18,119 nucleotides of DNA from Gammaproteobacteria bacterium UBA6968. Lineage in GTDB: Bacteria; Pseudomonadota; Gammaproteobacteria; Pseudomonadales; Azotimanducaceae. The translations under genes were made by a program, and so were the position numbers. Positions 1-6,849 of this stretch are shown one piece after another; position 1 is the stretch's first letter, and each line of letters begins with the position of its first letter. The stretch spans positions 6,662 to 24,780 of the forward strand of contig DJYW01000136.1 in the NCBI GenBank assembly GCA_002450255.1, read 5' to 3'. The notes beneath the pieces were generated by a model, which worked only from the letters and a program-made list of their open reading frames with translations, was not told where the DNA came from and did no database searches.

Positions 1-155
1 GGCTGCTCCTAAACGGCTGGAAGGACCGTGCTTCTCGCGGCATTGCCAGAATAAATGACCTAAAACGGGGCTATCTATACTCGTTTTCGCATCAAGGAGG
101 CGCCGCTGACGTTCTTGGTTATATCAAGCTATATGTGGCCCGTATAATTACTTAG
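1..155 (+). CDS. C-terminal tail of an unidentified protein (partial, cut by window edge)
   Basis: The frame beginning at base 3 is open for 50 codons up to a TAG at 153-155, while the other two plus frames close within the first 60 bases. The residues look protein-like, mixed charged and aromatic, with a stretch reading GYLYSFSHQGGAADVLGYIK followed by a short hydrophobic end. I do not recognise a family. It lies 82 bases upstream of the lipoprotein gene on the same strand. The evidence is only an open frame at the edge of the window, so a chance opening is possible. The full gene, if real, extends to the left. Confidence 0.35.
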   Translation, partial: LLLNGWKDRASRGIARINDLKRGYLYSFSHQGGAADVLGYIKLYVARIIT

Positions 156-237
156 TCAGTTAGCTATACAACGGATAGGAAAGACTTGAGCGGTTCATTA
201 CTGTGCTCCTTCTTTTTATTGCGTTAAGGATAAGCCC

Positions 238-741
238 ATGTTTTACCGTGCACCTCGTCTGACTTTTTTTATTGCGCTACGCCGATGCATTCTCGTGACA
301 ATGCTTGTCAGCCTCCTGCCCGCCTGCAGCTCAGTTGCAGAAAAGGTTTCCTCAGGTATCTCCAACAGGCAGTTAAATAATGTGTTAGATCAGACTTATG
401 AGAAGGTCTCATACGAGCGTCCGGATTTCGGTAAGTTGGTTGCCCGTGAAAAGCTGCCGGATGGTTCTATAGTGATGAAACATATTGGCGACTTTGGTGA
501 GCAAAATAGCGGTATGCAGGGTATGTATGGCAAGCAATACAAAATTGCTCGCGTGATCTACTTCAAAGTAGATAAGCAAGGGGTTATCAAAGATTGGGCA
601 ACAGCGACCTATGAGGCTGGTGCCGCAACTTGTTGGGTCGGCTTCTGTGGCGGTAGCGAGAAGAAGCAGGTCCCGATAGAAGAGCTAGACGCGATCGTAA
701 AAACATCTGACGGAAGCAATTACTCAATTTGGCGCGGTTAG
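238..741 (+). CDS. small predicted lipoprotein, function unknown
   Basis: 167 residues. The N-terminus is a basic region followed by a hydrophobic stretch (about residues 8-28) ending in SLLPAC, so Cys30 is the likely lipidated residue. Proline at -2 is unusual for a lipobox, so the lipoprotein call is likely rather than certain. The mature part (about 137 residues) has a beta-rich segment near 100-127 (YKIARVIYFKVDKQGVIKDW) of the kind found in small envelope lipoproteins of the BamE/SmpA size class, but I cannot assign it to that family. Two cysteines, C132 and C137, lie five apart in CWVGFC and could form a disulfide in the periplasm. The ATG has a TAAGGA ribosome site seven bases upstream. 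The stop lies 18 bases before the next gene, so the two are probably one transcript and may act together at the envelope. Confidence 0.75.
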   Translation: MFYRAPRLTFFIALRRCILVTMLVSLLPACSSVAEKVSSGISNRQLNNVLDQTYEKVSYERPDFGKLVAREKLPDGSIVMKHIGDFGEQNSGMQGMYGKQYKIARVIYFKVDKQGVIKDWATATYEAGAATCWVGFCGGSEKKQVPIEELDAIVKTSDGSNYSIWRG

Positions 742-759
742 CCAGTAAAGGGGGCGATC

Positions 760-1998
760 GTGTCGAATTTCAGCTCAGTCATCCGCCGCATTCGCGGAAG
801 TTTGTCCAATGTTGACGATCAGCCTATCTCAGCTGCAGTTTGGGTAATCCTCATATTTCTTGACTTCTTTGTACTCGTGGCCATTTGGATAGGCCTAGCC
901 AATTCGACATTGCACTGGTCGGCGTCCGAAATGCACTACCCAGGCTATTGTTATGAATTCGCTAATAAGGAGTATTTTCAAGCGCCGGATGAACTGGGTC
1001 GTATCGCAGAAGTCGTGGATCTTTTTGCAGACGAGGTTGCCCTAGACAGCGCGGTTGGCTTACCTAATGCCCCTATTGCGACGCTTTGTTTGCCGGTGAG
1101 GGACGGCTTGCAAGCGGTGGTAGCAAACGATGAAGTGTCTGCGGCGCTCGCAGATATAATCGAACTCAAAGGTACAAAGTGGGCCCTGAACAGCGAATTA
1201 GATATGGTTAAAGACGTGCTGGAACCCGTTTCAGGAGAAACTCTTGCACCGATTGACCAGACAGAGACCGGAGAGGCACAGCGGCGTTTGGTGGATTTGC
1301 GCCAGCGCCTCAACGCCTCGCTGAATAGAGAGGCGAAACTGCGCGATACTTTGGAAGCTGCGCCGGAGATTATGGTTCTGATGCAGTTGCGAAGTAACCT
1401 AGACGACTTGCGCGCTGCGCTCGATGCGGACCGTCGCGCCAACTTTGGTAGTTTGTCACCGGCCCAAGTTTTCTTTGAAGTTCTGTTTTTAGCCCCCCTA
1501 GTTGGACTGTTTTTGTTTTGGTATTTGCGTGCTTCTGCAAAGGGCAACTCTTGGCAGGATCTAATTGCGGCTCATTTGTTGGTCGTTGCTTGTATTCCTT
1601 TGGCTTGGACTCTTGGTGAATTCCTTCTTGATGTATTGCCCTTCGACATACTGAGCGCGCTGATTGCACTGATGGCTTCGCTAAATATCATGGCGCTTTG
1701 GTATTACTTGGTCATAGGCGCGGCGGTGCTTGTAGCCGTTCTGTGCATTCGCTTTTTTCAGAAACATTTGTTTTCACGCGATAAACAAATTCGTAAACGC
1801 ATTGCTAATAGACAATGCCAGCAATGTGGCTATGGTTTCGGTTACGCTTTAGATGACGATAACAATGTGTGTCCACATTGTGGATTTGCGCAGTACAGAG
1901 TTTGTGAAGAATGCCAGCAGCCTACCTTCGCGTTAAGCGCGTTTTGTAAAGCATGTGGTGTATCGTCCGCTGGGAGACTGGCCGCCGGAGAGCGTTAA
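760..1998 (+). CDS. multi-pass membrane protein with periplasmic coiled coil and two C-terminal zinc ribbons
   Basis: 412 residues from a GTG start preceded by AAAGGGGG. One hydrophobic helix (about 26-48) is followed by a long polar domain (about 50-235) containing C64 and C110 and a charged helical stretch, about 172-225, likely coiled coil. Further helices lie at about 238-256, 268-288 and 309-333. Residues 351-400 carry eight cysteines in four CxxC pairs (C353/C356, C371/C374, C382/C385, C396/C399), the pattern of two zinc ribbons. If the ribbons are cytosolic, as is usual, four membrane passes put the coiled-coil domain in the periplasm; the hydrophobic stretch 295-310 is then re-entrant or part of a fifth helix. 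I do not recognise the family. The 18-nt gap from the lipoprotein gene suggests an operon and perhaps a partner role: lipoprotein outside, sensor or scaffold inside. That role is inference. Confidence 0.8.
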   Translation: MSNFSSVIRRIRGSLSNVDDQPISAAVWVILIFLDFFVLVAIWIGLANSTLHWSASEMHYPGYCYEFANKEYFQAPDELGRIAEVVDLFADEVALDSAVGLPNAPIATLCLPVRDGLQAVVANDEVSAALADIIELKGTKWALNSELDMVKDVLEPVSGETLAPIDQTETGEAQRRLVDLRQRLNASLNREAKLRDTLEAAPEIMVLMQLRSNLDDLRAALDADRRANFGSLSPAQVFFEVLFLAPLVGLFLFWYLRASAKGNSWQDLIAAHLLVVACIPLAWTLGEFLLDVLPFDILSALIALMASLNIMALWYYLVIGAAVLVAVLCIRFFQKHLFSRDKQIRKRIANRQCQQCGYGFGYALDDDNNVCPHCGFAQYRVCEECQQPTFALSAFCKACGVSSAGRLAAGER

Positions 1999-2168
1999 GA
2001 CGTGTATGGACGACGGATTTGATTTCGCGGAGAGAACGCCTCCGACTGGTCCTCGCGCATGGGCTGTTTGGTAAGCTTTAGGCTGTGATGGAGGCACTAA
2101 CCAGACCCAGCGCAGGACGATCAAGTAAACCAGTAACAAGACGAGGCTCATAGAAAATAGGCCTCAAG

Positions 2169-2196
2169 AAAAAGGGTAGCGAGACTACCCTTTTTT
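2169..2196. terminator. bidirectional rho-independent terminator
   Basis: GGGTAG (2174-2179) pairs with CTACCC (2185-2190) around a CGAGA loop, flanked by an A-run (2169-2173) and a T-run (2191-2196) that can extend the stem. The run of T on both strands makes it suitable for ending both the plus-strand membrane-protein transcript and the minus-strand phasin transcript. A second small stem, CGACT/AGTCG (2198-2202 with 2208-2212), lies just on the phasin side. Confidence 0.85.
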
Positions 2197-2229
2197 ACGA
2201 CTGCAAAAGTCGAGCAAGCTTAAAGGGGT

Positions 2230-2613
2230 TTACGCACTCGCCGCTTTGGTCGTGGTTTTGGCTGGTTTGCTTTTCACAGGTTCGTCGCTCATACCGTAGC
2301 TAGGCATAAACTCTTTCATTTGTTCAAAAGCCGTTTTCATGGAATCGCCAACAGACTTATACGAGTCTTTCATTATCTCGCTATTGGCTGAGTAGTTCGA
2401 TTTTGTGGCTTCCCAGACACCCTTGCTGTATTCCTTTTGGATTTCCATGACGCCCGTCGCTGTCTTTGCTTCAACCAGCTTTTCCTGCGCAGTTTGCGCA
2501 AGGCTGATGCATTCTGAGAAGTATTTGCTGTTTATCTCAAAAAGTTTTTGCATTGACTCCGCGTTTTCTTCCATCATTTCTTTGTTAAATTTGAAAGCGC
2601 TTTCTATGCCCAT
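2230..2613 (-). CDS. phaP: phasin family protein (PHA granule coat)
   Basis: 127 residues from ATG 2613, chosen because GGAG lies ten bases upstream and because the alternative GTG at 2652 falls on the predicted transcription start. Phasins are small amphipathic helical proteins that coat polyhydroxyalkanoate granules and control their number and size. The protein is almost wholly helical and charged, lacks a signal peptide, and contains a central segment (about 40-75, with AQEKLVEAKTATG) typical of the phasin_2-like group. The last 15 residues are a disordered Lys/Pro/Thr/Ala tail (VKSKPAKTTTKAASA). It diverges from phaR, the usual regulator of phasin genes, and lies close to phaE-phaC. The family call is secure by context; phasins diverge fast, so assignment to a particular PhaP subtype is not possible. 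Confidence 0.85.
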   Translation of the reverse strand: MGIESAFKFNKEMMEENAESMQKLFEINSKYFSECISLAQTAQEKLVEAKTATGVMEIQKEYSKGVWEATKSNYSANSEIMKDSYKSVGDSMKTAFEQMKEFMPSYGMSDEPVKSKPAKTTTKAASA

Positions 2614-2646
2614 TGATTGATTACTCCAGTTTTTAAAATACCTATG

Positions 2647-2688
2647 CTGCACTGCAACATTCTAGCGTTATCCGAACGAAAGAGTCAA
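2647..2688 (-). promoter_or_regulatory. phasin promoter with candidate PhaR operator at the start site
   Basis: Read on the minus strand, TTGACT (2688-2683) and TAGAAT (2664-2659) are separated by 18 bases, a good sigma70 match. Just downstream is TTGCAGTGCAG (2657-2647), a near-perfect inverted repeat of TTGC/GCAG with a 3-base spacer, lying across the expected +1. PhaR proteins are known to bind TGC-rich inverted repeats at phasin promoters, so repression by blocking initiation is the natural reading. The operator assignment is inference. Confidence 0.65.
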
Positions 2689-2758
2689 CATAACGGAAGC
2701 TGTGCCGCTACAGTCGGCGCGAAAATCACCAACGTAAAGTCTAAGAGGATCAGCGGCA

Positions 2759-3160
2759 ATGCGATCGTTTCGAAAATACCCTAACCGTCGAATCTACGAT
2801 TTAGAAACCAGCAAGTACGTCAATTTGGAAGCATTGGCCAAAATCATCCTCACTGGTACCAGCATCAACGTTAAAAAGGCGGATACTGAAGAAGACATCA
2901 CGCAATCTATCTTGTTGCAGATCCTCGCTGAGAAAGAAAAGGATGAAGCCTCTCCGCTCTTAACAAACTTAGCGCTTGAACAATTGATCCGATTTGCAAG
3001 CAACCCGTACACCCGCGTTGCGTCCCAGTTCATCGAACAGTCGCTAGATTTCCTAGCCAAACAAAAAGCGTTTTTCTCGCAAACGAGCAAGGGTGCCAAC
3101 AGCGTTTCGCCATTCACGGTTTTCCAAGAGTCGATGCAATTCTGGACTCGTAAAAAGTAG
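2759..3160 (+). CDS. phaR: polyhydroxyalkanoate synthesis repressor PhaR
   Basis: 133 residues. The N-terminus carries the hallmark of the PHA accumulation regulator DNA-binding domain, RKYPNRRIYDLETSKYVNLE (residues 5-24), continuing with DITQSILLQIL to about residue 56. This is followed by the C-terminal accumulation-regulator region at about 65-110. PhaR binds both DNA and nascent polymer: when granules form it leaves its operators and phasin is made. The protein is shorter than many family members, chiefly at the C-terminus. The ATG is preceded by AAGAGGA at nine bases. It diverges from the phasin gene (145 bp between starts) and converges on phaC with only nine bases between stop codons. 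No clear terminator separates it from phaC, although a T-run at 3180-3188 follows. Confidence 0.93.
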   Translation: MRSFRKYPNRRIYDLETSKYVNLEALAKIILTGTSINVKKADTEEDITQSILLQILAEKEKDEASPLLTNLALEQLIRFASNPYTRVASQFIEQSLDFLAKQKAFFSQTSKGANSVSPFTVFQESMQFWTRKK

Positions 3161-3169
3161 TGTGCTCTC

Positions 3170-4324
3170 TCATTTGGCTGTTTTTTTTGCCGGTTTTCTC
3201 GGCGTGCTCTTTAGCGGCGCTACCCAGCTAAACAACTTGTCACTGAACGCCTGATTCGCTTTGCCGCTGACGAAGGCGCCGATATGACCTGCATTTAGCT
3301 CCAACTCTTCATACTTTGTTTGTCGACTTAAGTGTTTCTGCAAAGCTTTACTGGTTGCTGGCGGCACAATGTGGTCATGCTTGGCGAAGATGTTGAGCAC
3401 GGGCATAGAGAGTTGCGACAAACGTACTTTTTCGCCTTCCAGTTCAAACTCGCCCTTTACCAGGCGATTCTCGTTATAAAGATCGATCAACCAGTGTTTA
3501 GCGGCTTCGCTAGGATGATGCGGACGGTCCAGCAACCACTTTTCCATGCGCAGAAAGTTTAAGACCTTGTCGCGGTCACCGGCCAACGAATCCAGCAGTT
3601 CCCAGTTGTACTTGGTGATGCTTTTTACCAACGTCATCTCCAAAAACACCAGGCCCGTCGTTTCTCCAGGCAAATAGCCAAAGGCATCAATCATTGCCTC
3701 GAGCTCCGCGCGCGAAAACTTTCTTAATAAGCGATTTAGGTAGCCCACACTCTCTTCAGTACTGGCACCTTGGTCCGCATGAAAATCAATTGGGGTGACT
3801 GCTAGCGCTAGCGAAGCGATACGTTCCGGGTGCAAACTCGCGTAACAGGCAGCAAAGACGCCGCCTTCGCAGATACCTAGTAGCGATATAGCTGATAGGT
3901 TGTGGTGATCGCAGATGTAATCGACGCAGTCTGACAAATAGCTTTCGACATAATCGTCAAAGCTGAGCCACTTGTCGGACTTATTCGGATGGCCCCAATC
4001 GATGACGTAGACGGCTTGTCCCTGCAACAACAGATTGCGGATAACTGATCTGTCTCGTTGGAGGTCCAGCATCGTGTAGCTGCCGATCAAGCTGTAAGCG
4101 ATAAGTAAAGGCCGTGTGTTGGCAGGTTTTACGCCGTCGAGGGGGAAGTAGCGGTAGAGGGTCACTTTGTCGAGCTTGAGGACCTCTTCCTTCGGGGTTT
4201 CGCCGATCTTTACCTCGCTGTCGGGTAATGAAACAAAGTTATTGATCGAGCTGCCAACCTTGTCAAAGTAATCTTCAAATTCTTTTTGTTGATCCAGCAC
4301 GGGGTTAATCATTGGATTATTCAT
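3170..4324 (-). CDS. phaC: class III-type polyhydroxyalkanoate synthase catalytic subunit PhaC
   Basis: 384 residues, the size of class III PhaC. It polymerises 3-hydroxyacyl-CoA into PHA with release of CoA, in the cytoplasm on the granule surface. The alpha/beta-hydrolase core shows the lipase-like box GICEGG with nucleophile Cys152, the general Asp317 in AKHDHIVP, and His347 in AGHIGAF, the expected Cys-Asp-His triad. VIDWGHP (107-113) is a further conserved block. The C-terminus is a lysine/proline-rich tail (KSTPRKPAKKTAK, 372-384) resembling the tail of the phasin in this locus. The ATG overlaps the end of the preceding phaE by 8 nt, so the two subunits are translationally coupled, as expected for an obligate heteromer. 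It faces phaR tail to tail. No residue needed for catalysis is missing. Confidence 0.95.
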   Translation of the reverse strand: MNNPMINPVLDQQKEFEDYFDKVGSSINNFVSLPDSEVKIGETPKEEVLKLDKVTLYRYFPLDGVKPANTRPLLIAYSLIGSYTMLDLQRDRSVIRNLLLQGQAVYVIDWGHPNKSDKWLSFDDYVESYLSDCVDYICDHHNLSAISLLGICEGGVFAACYASLHPERIASLALAVTPIDFHADQGASTEESVGYLNRLLRKFSRAELEAMIDAFGYLPGETTGLVFLEMTLVKSITKYNWELLDSLAGDRDKVLNFLRMEKWLLDRPHHPSEAAKHWLIDLYNENRLVKGEFELEGEKVRLSQLSMPVLNIFAKHDHIVPPATSKALQKHLSRQTKYEELELNAGHIGAFVSGKANQAFSDKLFSWVAPLKSTPRKPAKKTAK

Positions 4325-4964
4325 CGTCCGAGCTCCGTAACGTTTGCATCTCTTTTCTGAGTGATCTCAATTCCTTCTTTAGTCGATACACCGAGTTGCT
4401 TAGGTCATCAAACTCGCGCTGCGTAGGAATGTGGTTGTTTTCCTGATAGACCTCAATCAACTCTTTATAGGTGCTTTGAAATGCGGTTAGGCTGGTGGCA
4501 TATTTTTTCTTTGCTTCTAAATACTCATCAGACTGCTGAAATTGCAGGACAATCAAATTCGCGTTTTCCAGCCACTGGTTGATCGATTCTTTTGAATTGG
4601 GGCTGAGATCTGCCGTATTTGAGTTAAACGTATCGTGTGCCTGGCCCCAGATTTTCATAAACAGGATCTGCAGCTCGCTTGCAGCAATCGACAGGTTGGT
4701 TGCTGCTACGGCGAAGTCCTTAATCTTAAAGTCGAGACCCATCACTGCATCGAGCTTTGGCATCGACTCCGTTTGAAACAAGGCTAGGGACAAGTTTTCA
4801 AAGTTATCTAGCCAGAGTTTTGAAAACTTATTTTGGGTATCGCCCCATAACGCCATATTAGACTCAAAGCCGGTAGAGATTTGTGTCAGAGTCGCTTGAT
4901 ATTGCTCTCGCATTTGCTCCATAAAAGCTAGCGTATCTTCGAAAGGGTTTGTATCCGAGCTCAC
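4317..4964 (-). CDS. phaE: PHA synthase subunit PhaE (short form)
   Basis: 215 residues from a GTG start with a weak AGAG site upstream. PhaE is the non-catalytic partner that activates PhaC in class III synthases. The C-terminus carries the family signature HIPTQREFDDL (178-188) followed by a basic heptad-like coiled coil (184-210). The remainder is helical, with a tryptophan-rich N-terminal part (W40, W51) and W106 and W131. Bacterial class III PhaE proteins such as that of Allochromatium are around 350 residues, so about 140 residues of the middle are absent here. The size is closer to the haloarchaeal PhaE or the class IV PhaR subunit of Bacillus. It overlaps phaC by 8 nt and is the first gene of a two-gene transcript. 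Confidence 0.85.
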   Translation of the reverse strand: MSSDTNPFEDTLAFMEQMREQYQATLTQISTGFESNMALWGDTQNKFSKLWLDNFENLSLALFQTESMPKLDAVMGLDFKIKDFAVAATNLSIAASELQILFMKIWGQAHDTFNSNTADLSPNSKESINQWLENANLIVLQFQQSDEYLEAKKKYATSLTAFQSTYKELIEVYQENNHIPTQREFDDLSNSVYRLKKELRSLRKEMQTLRSSDDE

Positions 4965-5388
4965 GCCGATGATCTCTTTTCGCAGTTAAAAAGCACCAAG
5001 AAGAACGCCCCGCGCACCAAAATGTCGCACTTTTGGCGCAGAAAGCGTCGCGGCTTCTTGGAAAAAAGTTGACTCGGGCTAGGCGGGTAAGGGCTCATAA
5101 GCGTGATGGAAAGGAATATCCGGTAAAAAGGGTTGTTTAAGGTTAAGAAATGTTGCTTTTGTCTTTTCGCTTTTGGCGGGTTAAAAGCATTTTCCATGCC
5201 AGCTCTCTTTATGAGTTCGAGCAGACTTTGGGTCCGAGTCTTGCATCTACCTGAAGCTGATAGCTGACAGCGGCTCGCTCAGCGGGTACACAGTTGAAGG
5301 CTAGATCGCAGGTCCGATGGGTCCGATCTCTTAGCCGTCAGCTTTTTGTTGGTTTTTTGTTCATCCGCCGGGGAGTTGGATCAAATTT
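4965..5388. other. intergenic region between phaE and the lipase operon, divergent promoters
   Basis: No convincing gene. The part next to phaE holds an inverted repeat with two extra bases in one arm: GCGCACCAAAA at 5012-5022 and TTTTGGCGC at 5031-5039, 48-76 bases upstream of the phaE start. It could be an operator or a leader hairpin. The part next to the lipase gene has three copies of GGTCCGA (5231, 5311, 5320), the last two in direct tandem as GGTCCGATG/GGTCCGATC. A small stem GCTGA/TCAGC lies around 5263-5283. I see no clear -35/-10 pair for either direction. Confidence 0.5.
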
Positions 5389-6837
5389 ATGCGTCACTCT
5401 AGTTACCAAGATTGGCTTAGCAACTCGTCGCGGGAGCCAGAAGAAACGCCTTTTTGGTGGTTCGACTTTATGCGTCGGAAAAAGTTTGATCAGCGCATCA
5501 TCGAATCCCGACTCAGTGAACTAAAGGCCATTCGGGAGGATGGCAGAGCGGATAAGCTGCTTTTTTACTTCGACGAAGGTCTCCATGGCAACATGGCAAA
5601 TATGGGTGCGGCAGAGGTCTATGAACCGGGTTCTGGCGAAGCACGCAGGCTGATCGGAGAGTACGTCGGAGAGCTGGCTGCCGGGCTTGAACAGATTCAT
5701 CAACTCAGTGACGCAGAGTTAGACTTAAACGTGAAAAAGGCTTTCTTTGAAAGAGCCTCTAGAGCGCACGGGCGATGCGCTTTAATGCTTAGCGGTGCAG
5801 GGTCTCTAGCACCGTTTCACTTGGGTGTCTGTATGGCACTGCGCAGCCAAGGGTTGCTGCCTCGGGTAATTTCTGGATCAAGCGCCGGAGCGATTATCGC
5901 GGGGATTGTTTGCAGCTACGACGAGACGGAGCTTGACCAAATTTTGGACTCCGAATCCTTGTTTGAGATATTTGATTTGGTGCATCGCGAATATTCTGAC
6001 AAAGACAATCGCCTCGACGGCGAAGACATACGATCTATTGTCGAAACATGGATACCGGACATTACCTTTGAGGAAGCGTTGCAACGCTCCGGGCGTCAGC
6101 TTTGTGTTTCAGTGGCACCTTCGGAGATGCACCAACAGTCTAGAACCCTAAACGCAGTCACCACGCCTAATGTATTGTTGCGCGAGACGATTCAAGCGTC
6201 TTGCGCAGTGCCGGGACTGATAAACCCAGTAAAACTAGCGGCCCGAGGGGTAGATGGCGATCGCGTTCCTTACGTTCGCTCGCGATCCTGGGTAGATGGA
6301 TCGGTCACAGATGACTTGCCGGCAAGCCGGCTGCGTCGTGTCTTCGGGTGTAACTTTTTTATCACCAGTCAAACCAACCCGTTAATTTTGTGGAGTCTGC
6401 AGGAGCAGAAATTCGATGGGCCGGTGAAAGACTTTGCCAACTTCTGGCAGGGGGCGAGCAAGGAGTGGGTAAAGGCAGTTTATCCCTACACCCAGTCCAT
6501 GGTGCAAAACCTCTATCCAGCGAATATTCTTACCCGCATGTGGTTCAGTGTTTTTACCCAGGACTACACGGCGGATGTGAACATTATTCCTACCCAGCGC
6601 TTTGTCGATCCGATGGCAATGCTCGAAAAAATAAAACCCGAAAAAGCCATGCAACTGGTTTTGGATGGGGAAGAGCATACCTGGCCGCACGTTGAGCGTA
6701 TCCGCAATTCGACCATCGTTGGTTTTAAGCTTGACGAGGTTATTCAGCAACTCAGTGACCCGAGCGTGGCAGGCGTGGCGAGCGCCAACGGCACCTCACC
6801 CCGCCAACAAAAAGGTTCTGTTCGATCTATACCTTAA
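5389..6837 (+). CDS. patatin-like phospholipase/lipase with DUF3336-type N-terminal region
   Basis: 482 residues. The N-terminal 120 residues are charged and helical, as in the DUF3336 region that precedes the patatin domain in many bacterial and fungal lipases, including yeast triacylglycerol lipases. The patatin domain starts near 129 with a glycine-rich oxyanion loop (LSGAGSLAPFHLG). It has the GxSxG elbow GSSAG with nucleophile Ser165 and the catalytic Asp303 in WVDGS, giving a Ser-Asp dyad. There is no signal peptide, so action on an intracellular lipid is most likely: a phospholipid, triacylglycerol or another ester. The ATG follows GGGGAG at a rather long 13 bases. The stop codon overlaps the ribosome site of the next gene, so it leads a three-gene operon with two dehydrogenases. 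Its substrate and relation to the adjacent PHA genes are unknown. Confidence 0.88.
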   Translation: MRHSSYQDWLSNSSREPEETPFWWFDFMRRKKFDQRIIESRLSELKAIREDGRADKLLFYFDEGLHGNMANMGAAEVYEPGSGEARRLIGEYVGELAAGLEQIHQLSDAELDLNVKKAFFERASRAHGRCALMLSGAGSLAPFHLGVCMALRSQGLLPRVISGSSAGAIIAGIVCSYDETELDQILDSESLFEIFDLVHREYSDKDNRLDGEDIRSIVETWIPDITFEEALQRSGRQLCVSVAPSEMHQQSRTLNAVTTPNVLLRETIQASCAVPGLINPVKLAARGVDGDRVPYVRSRSWVDGSVTDDLPASRLRRVFGCNFFITSQTNPLILWSLQEQKFDGPVKDFANFWQGASKEWVKAVYPYTQSMVQNLYPANILTRMWFSVFTQDYTADVNIIPTQRFVDPMAMLEKIKPEKAMQLVLDGEEHTWPHVERIRNSTIVGFKLDEVIQQLSDPSVAGVASANGTSPRQQKGSVRSIP

Positions 6838-6849
6838 GGACTTTCTGCA

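Noticed and set aside
978..1547. 189-codon open frame on the minus strand
   Set aside because: It lies wholly inside the membrane-protein gene on the other strand, is rich in Ser/Arg/Ala as expected for an antisense reading, and has no family motif.
2614..2652. Longer phasin start at GTG 2652
   Set aside because: It would begin at the predicted transcription start and inside the TGC repeat; ATG 2613 has a GGAG site.
4961..5197. 78-codon minus-strand frame upstream of phaE
   Set aside because: Low-complexity basic and proline-rich residues, no motif, covers the inverted repeat and the probable phaE promoter region. A real small protein cannot be fully excluded.
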